Shown one piece after another: positions 43,005 through 51,640 of a stretch of 64,000 nucleotides of DNA; the first letter of the stretch is position 1; every line of letters starts with the position of its first letter. Source of the stretch: DASXRU01 sp033856235. Lineage in GTDB: Bacteria > Acidobacteriota > Blastocatellia > Pyrinomonadales > Pyrinomonadaceae. The stretch lies in assembly GCA_033856235.1 (NCBI GenBank), contig JAWVFI010000085.1, positions 5,304-69,303 of the forward strand. The letters run 5' to 3'. The notes beneath the pieces are model-generated. The model saw nothing but the letters and a program-made list of their open reading frames with translations, was not told the origin of the DNA and made no database searches. A program made the translations under genes and the position numbers.

Positions 43005-43661
43005 ATGAAAACACGAACCCACTTTAGGCTGCTCGGTCTTTCGAACTGTCTATTGTTGATAACCTTCGGTGCCGCTGCTGCTTCTTCATCCAGTGCCGAC
43101 GCCCTTGCGCTGCGGCAGCGAGCGATTGCGGAAGTGACCAGGCTGGGCGGAAAGTTCGAACTCGATGAAACGCGGCCTGACTTGCCGCTTAACGAAAAGC
43201 GGATAGTGAAGATTGATTTGCATGGAACGAAGATCACTGACGCCGACCTGGCGTTCATTGAGAACCTGACTGAGTTGCGCGCGCTGGACTTGCGCCTCAC
43301 TCAGATAACCGATGTGGGTGTGGCGAGATTAAGGAAGTTGAAAAACCTGCAGACGCTGAACCTGTTTCGCACTCAAGTGGGCGATGCGGGGTTGAGGCAC
43401 TTGCAGAAGCTGAGGCGGCTGGAAACGCTCTTGATCGGTGGGACTAAAGTTACAGACGCCGGTCTAATCAACCTGCGGCAGTTCAAGAAACTCCGGAAGC
43501 TCAGTCTCTTTCAGACGCGGGTTAGCGATGGCGGTATCTCAGAGCTCAAGCGTTTGACTAGCCTCGAAACGTTGCTGATTGGAGGATCTAAGATTACTGA
43601 TGAAGGAACGAAGGCATTGAAGGTCGCCTTGCCGCGTCTGAGTTTTAGCGAAACCACGTAA
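43005..43661 (+). CDS. Secreted leucine-rich-repeat protein
   Basis: 218 aa from the ATG at 43005 (GGAAAGAG upstream); an earlier in-frame ATG at 42936 would add a non-signal extension. The start gives a signal peptide (LLGLSNCLLLITFGAAAA). From about residue 75 there are five or so ~24-residue leucine-rich repeats with the pattern TDADLAFIENLTELRALDL, TDVGVARLRKLKNLQTLNL, GDAGLRHLQKLRRLETLLI, TDAGLINLRQFKKLRKLSL. This is the bacterial LRR type often seen in Planctomycetes and Acidobacteria. Ligand unknown. Confidence 0.88.
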   Translation: MKTRTHFRLLGLSNCLLLITFGAAAASSSSADALALRQRAIAEVTRLGGKFELDETRPDLPLNEKRIVKIDLHGTKITDADLAFIENLTELRALDLRLTQITDVGVARLRKLKNLQTLNLFRTQVGDAGLRHLQKLRRLETLLIGGTKVTDAGLINLRQFKKLRKLSLFQTRVSDGGISELKRLTSLETLLIGGSKITDEGTKALKVALPRLSFSETT

Positions 43662-43695
43662 CGTCCCAGACTTGTCTTTCCAGAGGCAGCCCGAT

Positions 43696-44247
43696 TTACT
43701 CAGCTTCCCGGTGAAAGGAAATCACGCCGGGAAAGTGTAGCGGAGCGACTTTCTTTTCTAAGATAGTGAGGCCTCCGTACTCCATCTGCCCTTTGACATC
43801 GCACATTCCGGCTCGCATTTCTTTGATCACGCCGTGCTGAACCCTCAAGACGCAGCCCTTTAAACTAAAAACCAGCCGTAGGGTGAACTCGATTTTCTTG
43901 ACCGTGGCGTTGTGAACCCGTAGTTCAATTGAAGGACGATGCTCACTATTAATCGTGTGGTCGGCAAGTTCCAGATCCATAATTGCTTCCGGATTTCGTT
44001 TTGATTCTTCCAGGAGTTTTTGTAGCGCATCCGCTTTCCGCCACGAGTTGAGAAATATTCCCGGGATGGGAATATCCAGCAGTTCTCCGATCTTGCCCGC
44101 CATATCAGGCATGGACGCGACCTTTACTCCCTTTATCTCCTCGGTCAGCTTCTCCCGAAACCTTTTCCACGTTTCCGGAGATTCTTCGCCACCGCTGGGT
44201 TCGGGCACCTCAAAGACGTGCCGCAGTGTCACCGCTGAATCAGGCAT
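43696..44247 (-). CDS. Hypothetical protein of unknown function
   Basis: 183 aa, soluble, no signal peptide. The N-terminal half is charged and helical (ESPETWKRFREKLTEEIKGV; FLNSWRKADALQKLLEESKR), the C-terminal half beta-rich (HRPSIELRVHNATVKKIEFT; GGLTILEKKVAPLHFPGV). It overlaps the end of the upstream secreted protein gene (44240-45238) by eight bases, so the two are probably co-translated. I do not recognise a family. Confidence 0.65.
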   Translation of the reverse strand: MPDSAVTLRHVFEVPEPSGGEESPETWKRFREKLTEEIKGVKVASMPDMAGKIGELLDIPIPGIFLNSWRKADALQKLLEESKRNPEAIMDLELADHTINSEHRPSIELRVHNATVKKIEFTLRLVFSLKGCVLRVQHGVIKEMRAGMCDVKGQMEYGGLTILEKKVAPLHFPGVISFHREAE

Positions 44248-45238
44248 TGTGCCTCCTTATCTCTTTGATCAAACCGGCTTCACCGGTAGTGATTTGGTAG
44301 TCACCGTCCCTGATGTTGGGGGTGAGAACGATTTGGGTGGCGATTGCCAACCCCCGCATCCCATCGTTCACATCGCCGGCTCCTATGTCCGGAGCGCAGT
44401 GGAAAGTTGGGCTCGGGCTCGGAGCAAAACCGGTTCGCAGCAACTTGTTGCCAACAAATGTCCCCACGACAACCGCCAGGAATACCCACCAATGCCGCGG
44501 ATCCTTAACCCAGTCAATCAGTCTCCGAGCGGTGCCGCTGGTTAACTCTAACGGCGTGACCGAAGGAAACGCGCTGGGTGACGGTGAAGCTTGACCACCG
44601 AACACTGGGTCATCAGGGGTCGCCGTCGGAGAGGGTGTGGGACTCGGCGTAGGCGTCGGGGTTGGACTGGGAGTCGGCGAAGGTGTTGCCGTGGGACTTG
44701 GCGTGGGACTCGCCACCGGTGTCGGCGGAGGGGCATTGACTTCAACGTCAACACTGGCGATGGGCGCGCGAGTTTGCGCCATCATCGTGGCTCCTGCGAC
44801 GGGCGCCAAAATTCTGACGTGCTTCGCCCCGGTCGTCGTATATGTGTGTTCAATGCCTGGGTGATAGGGTTCGCTAGCGTCATCGTCAAAGTCGATAATC
44901 AGGTTAGGCAAAGCCGCGGCCCGGCCCGTCGGCTGTAATTCAAACTTCACCGGATTGCCAGTTGAAACTATTCGCGGGTTTGAAGTGAGATGCCAAAATC
45001 CTCCCGGCTGTGCGGGGGTCCCTTGCTGCGGAGGCGGAGGCGCCGTTGGAGGTTGGTCAGGAGGCGGTACTTGTGGTCGGGGTTGTGCTGCTCGCGTATT
45101 GGGATTAACTGGAACCTGGGCCGGAGATCTGTTTGGCCGAGTCTGGCCATTGACGTTGAGCGAAGGTCCCGCCAGCGCCGCGTGAGTTGCGACACATGCC
45201 AGCGCCAACACAACTGGATGGTGAGTCCTGATCCGCAT
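44240..45238 (-). CDS. Secreted/anchored protein with PKD-like region and Pro-Thr linker
   Basis: 332 aa. Signal peptide PVVLALACVATHAALAGPS. A Pro/Gln-rich stretch follows, then a possible PKD-like beta domain at about 82-165 (NPRIVSTGNPVKFELQPTG; IIDFDDDASEPYHPGIEHTY). A long Pro-Thr-Ser linker (about 170-215, PTPSPTATPSPTPSP repeats) spaces it from a membrane helix at about 245-262 (HWWVFLAVVVGTFVGNKLL) and a short C-terminal domain. The linker would span wall or periplasm. Coupled to the unknown gene downstream by an eight-base overlap. Function unknown. Confidence 0.72.
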   Translation of the reverse strand: MRIRTHHPVVLALACVATHAALAGPSLNVNGQTRPNRSPAQVPVNPNTRAAQPRPQVPPPDQPPTAPPPPQQGTPAQPGGFWHLTSNPRIVSTGNPVKFELQPTGRAAALPNLIIDFDDDASEPYHPGIEHTYTTTGAKHVRILAPVAGATMMAQTRAPIASVDVEVNAPPPTPVASPTPSPTATPSPTPSPTPTPTPSPTPSPTATPDDPVFGGQASPSPSAFPSVTPLELTSGTARRLIDWVKDPRHWWVFLAVVVGTFVGNKLLRTGFAPSPSPTFHCAPDIGAGDVNDGMRGLAIATQIVLTPNIRDGDYQITTGEAGLIKEIRRHNA

Positions 45239-45358
45239 AACGGTCCCTTCACTGACTCAGTCTGTCAGTCAAGCGGCCTTCCGCCGACTAACCCCAAAGC
45301 TCTGTAACATAACGCGAGGAAGATCGAACTTGTCCCACATACACCGCTCAGATCAGAT

Positions 45359-46729
45359 TTAGAGATATGACAGCCACCAATCGCGTCGCCGGGCCTTAAC
45401 CGCGGCGAACCATTTGCACAACGGATAGAGCAATAGCACGCCCGCAATCCAGCATCCATAAACGACCGCCAGGTTGAAGCCGACGCCCGCGGGTGGAGGG
45501 CCGTCAATTCCGATCTGACTGCCAAACATCCAGCGGATCGGCTTGCCGGCGAGGGCATGCGCTGCGACTGACATGAAGTGCGCTGTGGGCCATTGCAACA
45601 AATAGAAAAAGAGCGGAACTCTACCGAACGTCACAAAGAACCTGCGGATGCTTGCTGCCAAGCCCGATTGGCCCTGACTCTCAGACGGCCCCCGCCTTTC
45701 TTTTGCCAAACTGATTTCCGGTGAGCTTTTTTCGAAAAGTGCCAGAGCCACGAGCGCCGGTCCAAGCGTCATCAGCAGGAAGAGCAATGACGGCGGATAC
45801 TTCGTGACGTTCAGGAAGGAAAGGATCGTGAAGGCCATTGAGCCCTGAGGGGACCAGGCTGACGGATCGCCGTACCGGTTAATAGCGCGCACGACGATGA
45901 ACAGAACCGTTGCCGTACTTCCGAGGGTCAACAAGAACCGGCGGCGCCGTGCGGCATCCCACTGGTAGATAACTCCAAATGCATAACCCGCCGCCATCAC
46001 GCCAACCCAGGGAATAAGCGGGTAAAGCACAAATACGACGGGGCTGGGCCAGCCAGCAACCGGGAATGCCTCGAACGGCTGGTGCAACAAGATGTAAAGT
46101 TTGGCGGAGTAGCTGGGGACGGGACTCTGTGGCCCCTGCCATCCGCCTTGCACGTGAAACCGATCGAGCAAGTTGTGCCCGGCTATCATGAGTGTTCCAA
46201 ACGCGCCCACGGCCCAAACCGGCAGGTGAATCAGAAAGGCCAGCACAATCATAGAGACGCCGATGACCCAGATCACCTGCATCGCACCCAGGAAACGGTA
46301 ATCCAGATTGAAGGTCACGGAGATCCGAACTGCTGTGAACTCCAGAAAGACCAGCCATAGACCGCGCGTCAACAGAAACCGCGATAACTCTCGCTTCGTC
46401 TTACCGCGGGCCACCTGAAGGTAAATGCCGGTGCCGGCCAGGAAGACAAAGACTGGAGCGCAGTAATGCGTGATCCAGCGGGTGAAGAATAATTTCACAC
46501 TTGTGTGTGCCAGGTCGGTGGGATCAAATCCCTGAAAAACATAACGGTGAACGAAGTCGCGTGTATGATCCAGCATCATCACGACCATGACGATGCCGCG
46601 TAGTAGATCTATTGAATCAATGCGCGAACGAAAGGGCTTGTCTGGTGGAAACTCTGTCGCCGGCGAAACCGGAGGCGGCAAAACTTTGCCGGATTCACCA
46701 ACGGATGGCTGACTTGACGGGGGAGTCAT
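45359..46729 (-). CDS. HGSNAT/DUF1624-like membrane acyltransferase
   Basis: 456 aa with about ten predicted membrane helices. The N-terminal motif RIDSIDLLRGIVMVVMMLDH followed by TRDFVH is the signature of heparan-alpha-glucosaminide N-acetyltransferase catalytic-domain proteins (DUF1624/YeiB-like); the His of MMLDH is the candidate catalytic residue. Helices include IWVIGVSMIVLAFLIHLPVW and YPLIPWVGVMAAGYAFGVIY. The family moves acyl groups across membranes onto sugars. Substrate unknown. Stands alone on the minus strand between the first and second VWFA paralogues. Confidence 0.85.
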   Translation of the reverse strand: MTPPSSQPSVGESGKVLPPPVSPATEFPPDKPFRSRIDSIDLLRGIVMVVMMLDHTRDFVHRYVFQGFDPTDLAHTSVKLFFTRWITHYCAPVFVFLAGTGIYLQVARGKTKRELSRFLLTRGLWLVFLEFTAVRISVTFNLDYRFLGAMQVIWVIGVSMIVLAFLIHLPVWAVGAFGTLMIAGHNLLDRFHVQGGWQGPQSPVPSYSAKLYILLHQPFEAFPVAGWPSPVVFVLYPLIPWVGVMAAGYAFGVIYQWDAARRRRFLLTLGSTATVLFIVVRAINRYGDPSAWSPQGSMAFTILSFLNVTKYPPSLLFLLMTLGPALVALALFEKSSPEISLAKERRGPSESQGQSGLAASIRRFFVTFGRVPLFFYLLQWPTAHFMSVAAHALAGKPIRWMFGSQIGIDGPPPAGVGFNLAVVYGCWIAGVLLLYPLCKWFAAVKARRRDWWLSYL

Positions 46730-46860
46730 GATCAGTTTTCGCTTGCGCGTTCCTTATTGAGCGGCTTTTCGGCTATGCAGAGCGGTCGCATGATATAGGA
46801 AGGTCGTGACCACCGCCAGCCTTTGTTGGTGTCCTACTTTATCTTGCATGTTGCGTGGCG

Positions 46861-46901
46861 GTGAGGGAGAGCCCGCAGGGGATGGCTGGGCCCTCCCTCA
46901 C
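46861..46901. repeat. Inverted repeat GTGAGGGAG
   Basis: GTGAGGGAG (46861-46869) and CTCCCTCAC (46893-46901) form a perfect 9-bp stem that extends imperfectly through GCCC/GGGC. The loop is GC-rich. It resembles other short palindromic repeats of this genome rather than a terminator, since no T-tract follows. Confidence 0.55.
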
Positions 46902-46942
46902 GGTCGGGCTACTGCCCCGATAAATGCTTCTTCCCAGCTCGC

Positions 46943-46971
46943 TAAAACGGCCGTCCGGGCTATGTTATAAT
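46943..46971 (+). promoter_or_regulatory. Extended -10 promoter candidate for VWFA paralogue 2
   Basis: TGT-TATAAT at 46963-46971 is a consensus -10 with the TGn extension; the -35 position (46943-46948, TAAAAC) is poor, as often tolerated with an extended -10. It lies about 90 bases before the GTG start at 47060. Confidence 0.5.
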
Positions 46972-47059
46972 CCGCCCACGTTCTCCCTGGTCCGCGCACG
47001 ACTCGATGCTATGGTTATAACCATCGGCATCCTCAATCAACTCTACGAGGTTTACATCC

Positions 47060-49306
47060 GTGGTAATAAAATCGCGTGCAGTGGGTTTGGTTTTTGCAGC
47101 GCTGGCTGCACTGTTTCTAGTTGGGCCAGTTTTTGCTCAAGAGCAGCCGGACGATCAGTCTGACGTCATCAGAATAAGCACCGAACTGGTGCAGACCGCG
47201 GTGCTGGTGGTGGACAAGCAGGGCCGCTTTGTCGAAGGACTGAAGCCCGGCCAGTTTCAATTGCGCATCGATGGAAAGCCGGTCGAGCTCCTGTTCCTTG
47301 AACGCGTGACCGCCGGCACCGCCGGCGAAGCAAAGTTTGAGTCGGCGGCCAACCGCGTGGCCGTCAACGGCGCCCAGCCCAACCCTGGCGAAGCTTCTTA
47401 TCGCGGCCGGACTATCATCTTCTTCATTGATGATCTGCACCTCAGTGCGGAAAGCATCCTGCATACCCGGAAGGCTATTCTGGATTTCGTCGAGCACCAG
47501 ATGGGGCCTGACGATCAGGTCGCAATTGCTTCGCCCAGCGGACAAATCGGGTTCCTGCAACGATTCAGCGATTTGAAAGCCGTCGTGCGCGCAGCACTCG
47601 CCCGATTGAATCACCGGCCATACAGCATCCGCGATGCAGAAAACATCACGATGACTGAGTACACGGCGCTGAAAATAGACCAGGGCGATAAGGACGCTCT
47701 CACCTATTATGCTGACGAGTTGCTAAAGGCTACCAACTTGCGAATTCGCGGTGCTCCTGGATATGGTCCGCCGAATGGCGGCCCCGCAGCCAGTACGAGC
47801 TCATCAACCCAGGGCTCGCAACCAATGGGAATCACCCGCGAAATGGCCGAGCGCAATGTGAAAGAGCGCGCGCAGAACCTGTTAAAACAATCCGCCGCCA
47901 TTACGGTCAACACCCTATCGACGCTGGAAAGCCTGATGCGCTCGACCAGTCAGATGTCAGGGCGCAAGTTGGTGTTCTTCATCTCCGACGGATTTTATTT
48001 GAACGATAGAAATACGGCGTTTGGCGAGAAGCTGCACCAGATTACCGACGCCGCAATACGCTCCGGCACTGTGATTTACTCCATGGATGCCAGAGGCATT
48101 GTGAGCATGACCGATGCCGGCAGCAATCGCGCGGACCCGCAGGGCCGTCTCTCGCGGTCAAACGCCGGCGAGCTTTCCGCTTCGCAGGATGCGCTGACGG
48201 CCCTCGCCGAGGACACAGGTGGCCGGGCTTTATTGAATTCCGGCGAACTCGGTCCCGCAGTCACGAATGCGCTGAAAGAGACATCTAACTATTACCTCCT
48301 GGCCTGGCGGCCTGCGGGTGAGGAACAGAAGGGCGCAAACTTTAAACGCATCGAAGTGAGCATCGTGGATCGGCCCGATCTCAGTGTTCGTCTGCCGCGC
48401 GGCTTTATGCAGGGTAGCGCCCAGGCAAATGCTAAGGCGGTCCCCGTCAAAGGGCTGCCGGAAACTGCAATTCCTGCGACCGCGGCGGCCAAAGGAACCG
48501 AAGGTGCGTTAATGGCCGCGCTCAGCGCCCCCTCGGCACGGAAAGGTTTGCCGACGCAGCTCGCGGTTAGCTTCGTCGATGTGCCCAACTCCGGACCAGT
48601 GCTCACGGCATCGACGCAGATGGCTACCGACGTGCTTGGGTACGGTGCTGATGCGAAACAGACAGCGGCGATTGACCTGGCTGGATTAGTGCTAAACGAT
48701 CAAGGAAAGTTGGCCGGCAGTTTTAAAACCAGAGTCACCGTTAACCCTTCTGCATCTGCCGGCGCGGCCCGGAACGCCGGTGTCATCTACACGCACAAAC
48801 TGCCGCTCAAACCCGGCATCTACCAGGTTCGAGTAGCTACTCGCGATGACAAGAGTGGCAAAGTCGGGAGCGCCGCCCAGTGGATAGAAATTCCTGATTT
48901 GGCGGCCAAACAACTAACGCTTAGCAGTCTTTTGCTGGGCGGCCAGTTTATCGGCTCCAACCAAAAGCAAGCTGGAGGCGGCGAGCAGGTGCAGTTCAGC
49001 GTTGACCATCGCTTTCTGCGCGGTTCTCACATGAACTTCCTGACGATTGTTTACAACGCTTCCCGCACCAGCGGTGCTCCGGATCTTGAATCTCGGATAC
49101 AGCTTTCGCGCAACGGGCAGGCAGTAGTAACCAGCCCGGTGCGAAAAGTCCCTATCGACGCGAACACCGATTCGGCCCGCATTCTGTATGGCGCAGACAT
49201 CGCTCTCCAAACTCTGCCGCCGGGTCGTTACCAGCTGCTGGTAACCATCTCGGATCGCATTGGCCAGAGCAGTGCGTCCCAACAGGTCTCCTTTGACATT
49301 GAGTAG
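47060..49306 (+). CDS. Secreted VWFA-related domain protein (acidobacterial family), paralogue 2
   Basis: 748 aa from a GTG start. Signal peptide AVGLVFAALAALFLVGPVFA. Family hallmarks IRISTELVQTAVLVVDKQG and FVEGLKPGQFQLRIDGKP. The VWA core has TIIFFIDDLHLSAESILHT at the MIDAS position, GRKLVFFISDGFYLNDRN and VIYSMDARGIVSM. A Gly/Pro/Ser-rich insert (GYGPPNGGPAASTSSSTQGS) near residue 240 is absent from the other two copies. C-terminal beta-rich region LKPGIYQVRVATRDDKSGKV and LPPGRYQLLVTISDRIGQSS. It is clearly closer to paralogue 3, 54 bases downstream, than to paralogue 1. Role unknown. Confidence 0.92.
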   Translation: MVIKSRAVGLVFAALAALFLVGPVFAQEQPDDQSDVIRISTELVQTAVLVVDKQGRFVEGLKPGQFQLRIDGKPVELLFLERVTAGTAGEAKFESAANRVAVNGAQPNPGEASYRGRTIIFFIDDLHLSAESILHTRKAILDFVEHQMGPDDQVAIASPSGQIGFLQRFSDLKAVVRAALARLNHRPYSIRDAENITMTEYTALKIDQGDKDALTYYADELLKATNLRIRGAPGYGPPNGGPAASTSSSTQGSQPMGITREMAERNVKERAQNLLKQSAAITVNTLSTLESLMRSTSQMSGRKLVFFISDGFYLNDRNTAFGEKLHQITDAAIRSGTVIYSMDARGIVSMTDAGSNRADPQGRLSRSNAGELSASQDALTALAEDTGGRALLNSGELGPAVTNALKETSNYYLLAWRPAGEEQKGANFKRIEVSIVDRPDLSVRLPRGFMQGSAQANAKAVPVKGLPETAIPATAAAKGTEGALMAALSAPSARKGLPTQLAVSFVDVPNSGPVLTASTQMATDVLGYGADAKQTAAIDLAGLVLNDQGKLAGSFKTRVTVNPSASAGAARNAGVIYTHKLPLKPGIYQVRVATRDDKSGKVGSAAQWIEIPDLAAKQLTLSSLLLGGQFIGSNQKQAGGGEQVQFSVDHRFLRGSHMNFLTIVYNASRTSGAPDLESRIQLSRNGQAVVTSPVRKVPIDANTDSARILYGADIALQTLPPGRYQLLVTISDRIGQSSASQQVSFDIE

Positions 49307-49360
49307 GCTCAAGGTTTCGGGCGGAAGGAAGGGGCCGCCCGCGGAGGGACGCCCCCACAA

Positions 49361-51568
49361 ATGAAACACATGCTATTTGCAAACGGTAACGTCTGGCATC
49401 GCGGTTGGTTGACGCTGCTTGGCCTTGCACTCTTCGCTCCAATTGTTCTGGGGCAAAACCAACTACCCGAACCTCAACCCGAAGTCTTTCGCATCAATAC
49501 GGAATTGGTGCAAACCGGCGTGATGGTCTTTGATAAGAAAGGCCAGTTCGTTGAGGGTTTAAAGCCGGAACAATTTGAACTGCGTGTAGACGGCAAGCGC
49601 GTGCAGTTCACCTTTTTCGATCGTGTCACCGCCTGGACGGCGCGCGAAGAGAAACAGGTCGCCGCTGCGGCCGGCGCCGCGCCAGCGCCCGCCAGCACCC
49701 GCCCCAACGTCGTTGATTCGTCGTCACGCGGACGCACCGTCCTCTTCTTTGTTGACGACTTGCACCTCTCGCTCGACAGCCTGGGAAAGACCCGCAGCGC
49801 GCTCAATCATTTCATCGATCACCAAATGACGCCGTTCGATCAGGTCGCCATTACCTCAGCCAGCGGCCAGATCGGGTTCCTGCAACAGCTGACCGACAAC
49901 CGGGCGGTATTGCGGGCGGCGCTCGGCCGCATCAACCCCGTGCCTTACGTTGTGCTGGATCGCGACCAGCCGCCGATGACTGAATTCATCGCCATCCAGA
50001 TTGTTAACGGCGACCGTGAGGCTCTCAATTTTTATGCAGAGGAATTATTGCGTAGAAGCTTCCGAAGCATGGGCGGTAAAATCAAGCGCGAGAACATGTA
50101 TGAGATGATTAAGAACCGCGCCAACAACATAATCAAAGGCCTGGAGGCGGTCACCAATAACTCTCTGGGTGCGCTGGAAAACCTCCTGCAGACGAGCGGC
50201 CAGATCCGCGGCCGCAAACTGGTGTTCTTTATTTCGGACGGCTTCTACCTGCATACAACTAACAGCATCGGTCCCGCCAACGAACGGCTAAGACGGGTGA
50301 CCGACATAGCGAACCGCACTGGCTCAGTCATCTACACGATTGATGCGCGCGGTTTATTCGCCCCGATGGCAGAGGCAATGAATGACCGGCCGTTTGATCC
50401 CAGCGGCAGGCTGGACCGCAGCAATATGGGTGAAGGTATGGTCTCGCAGGACGGCATGAATGCGCTGGCCGGCGATACCGGCGGGCGGGCTTTAAGGAAC
50501 CAGAACTACTTTGATACCTGGGTCAGCCGGATGCTTGAGGAGACATCGAACTATTACCTGTTGGCATGGCGGCCGGAAGCTGATGAGCAGAAAGGCGTAA
50601 ACTTCAAACACGTCGAGGTGACTATTGCCGGTCGGCCCGACCTGACGGTGCGCCTGCCAAAAGGGTTTCTGCTGCAATCGAAATCTCCCGCCCGGGTGGT
50701 GAACGCCAAGGCGGCGATGCCTGATATCACGATTCCCAGCTCCGCCTCCGTAAAAGGGCCGGAGACGGCATTGATTGCCGCGCTAAGTGCCCCTTCCGCA
50801 CGGAAGGGTTTGCCTACGCAACTTGCTGCCAGCTTCGTGGACGTGCCTGGCTCCGGACCGGTATTGACCGTCGCCACCCAGATGGCCACAAACGCTTTGG
50901 GTTACGGAATCGATGGCAAGCAGACGGCCGCAATCGATCTGGCTGGCGTAATCTTAAACGATCGAGGCAAGCAGGCCGGGAGCTTCAAAACCAGGGTGAA
51001 CGTCAATCCCTCTTCACAGGCCGATACAGAGAACCCTGTAGTTATCTACAGTCACAAGATTCCGATTAAGCCCGGCCTTTATCAAGTGCGAGTAGCGGCC
51101 CGCGACGACAAGAGCGGCGAGGTAGGCAGCGCCGCGGACTGGATTGAGATTCCCGAACTGGGATCAAAGCGCCTGGCCCTTAGCAGTTTACTGCTGGGCG
51201 GTCAGGTCATAAGTTCAAATCACACGCAGGCAGGTGGCGGCGAACAAGTGCAATTCAGCGTGGACCGGCGCTTCCCCCGCAATTCGCACCTGAACTTTCT
51301 GACGATTGTTTACAACGCCGCGCGCGGCAGCAACGGTCAGCCCAATTTGGATGCGCAGATCCAGATCTCGCGCAACGGACAACCCGTCGTCACCAGTCCT
51401 CCGCGCGGAGTAGCCATAGATGCCACCACTGATTTGGCACGTATAGTTCACGGCGCCGACATCGCCCTGCAGTCGTTGCCGCCCGGGCGATACCGGCTGC
51501 AGGTAACAATTTCTGACCGGATAGCGAATACGCAAGCCAGCAGCGAAGTCTCTTTCGAGATCGAGTGA
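49361..51568 (+). CDS. Secreted VWFA-related domain protein (acidobacterial family), paralogue 3
   Basis: 735 aa. Signal peptide GWLTLLGLALFAPIVLGQNQ. FRINTELVQTGVMVFDKKG and FVEGLKPEQFELRVDGKR open the mature protein. VWA core: TVLFFVDDLHLSLDSLGKTR, GRKLVFFISDGFYLHTTNS, VIYTIDARGLFAPMAEAMND. The C-terminal half shares long near-identical stretches with paralogue 2 (APSARKGLPTQLAASFVDVP; RVAARDDKSGEVGSAADWIE), showing a recent tandem duplication. It is probably transcribed with paralogue 2. Confidence 0.92.
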   Translation: MKHMLFANGNVWHRGWLTLLGLALFAPIVLGQNQLPEPQPEVFRINTELVQTGVMVFDKKGQFVEGLKPEQFELRVDGKRVQFTFFDRVTAWTAREEKQVAAAAGAAPAPASTRPNVVDSSSRGRTVLFFVDDLHLSLDSLGKTRSALNHFIDHQMTPFDQVAITSASGQIGFLQQLTDNRAVLRAALGRINPVPYVVLDRDQPPMTEFIAIQIVNGDREALNFYAEELLRRSFRSMGGKIKRENMYEMIKNRANNIIKGLEAVTNNSLGALENLLQTSGQIRGRKLVFFISDGFYLHTTNSIGPANERLRRVTDIANRTGSVIYTIDARGLFAPMAEAMNDRPFDPSGRLDRSNMGEGMVSQDGMNALAGDTGGRALRNQNYFDTWVSRMLEETSNYYLLAWRPEADEQKGVNFKHVEVTIAGRPDLTVRLPKGFLLQSKSPARVVNAKAAMPDITIPSSASVKGPETALIAALSAPSARKGLPTQLAASFVDVPGSGPVLTVATQMATNALGYGIDGKQTAAIDLAGVILNDRGKQAGSFKTRVNVNPSSQADTENPVVIYSHKIPIKPGLYQVRVAARDDKSGEVGSAADWIEIPELGSKRLALSSLLLGGQVISSNHTQAGGGEQVQFSVDRRFPRNSHLNFLTIVYNAARGSNGQPNLDAQIQISRNGQPVVTSPPRGVAIDATTDLARIVHGADIALQSLPPGRYRLQVTISDRIANTQASSEVSFEIE

Positions 51569-51577
51569 GAGTAGCTG

Positions 51578-51603
51578 TCAGAACCGCCTGCGGTAGCGGG
51601 CGG
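51578..51603. repeat. Single arm of the AACCGCC palindrome family
   Basis: TCAGAACCGCCTGCGGTAGC plus GGGCGG, matching the arms of the inverted repeat at 2511-2597 with one to two changes. Only one arm is present here, in the spacer between the third VWFA gene and the end of serA. Confidence 0.7.
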
Positions 51604-51640
51604 GTCCTCGCTTTCGCTATCTGACATGATGCTTGAGATC

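Larger units (their letters stand above)
46730..47059. other. 330-base intergenic region between divergent genes
   Basis: No supported gene. It holds an inverted repeat at 46861-46901 and a promoter-like sequence at 46943-46971 upstream of the second VWFA-related gene. The rest shows no clear structure. Confidence 0.6.

Noticed and set aside
44560..44730. Short-period repeat that could be a minisatellite
   Set aside because: It is the in-frame Pro-Thr-Ser linker of the secreted protein, so coding explains it.
46924..47163. Plus-strand frame of 79 codons spanning the start of VWFA paralogue 2
   Set aside because: It overlaps the signal peptide region in another frame, with no ribosome site.
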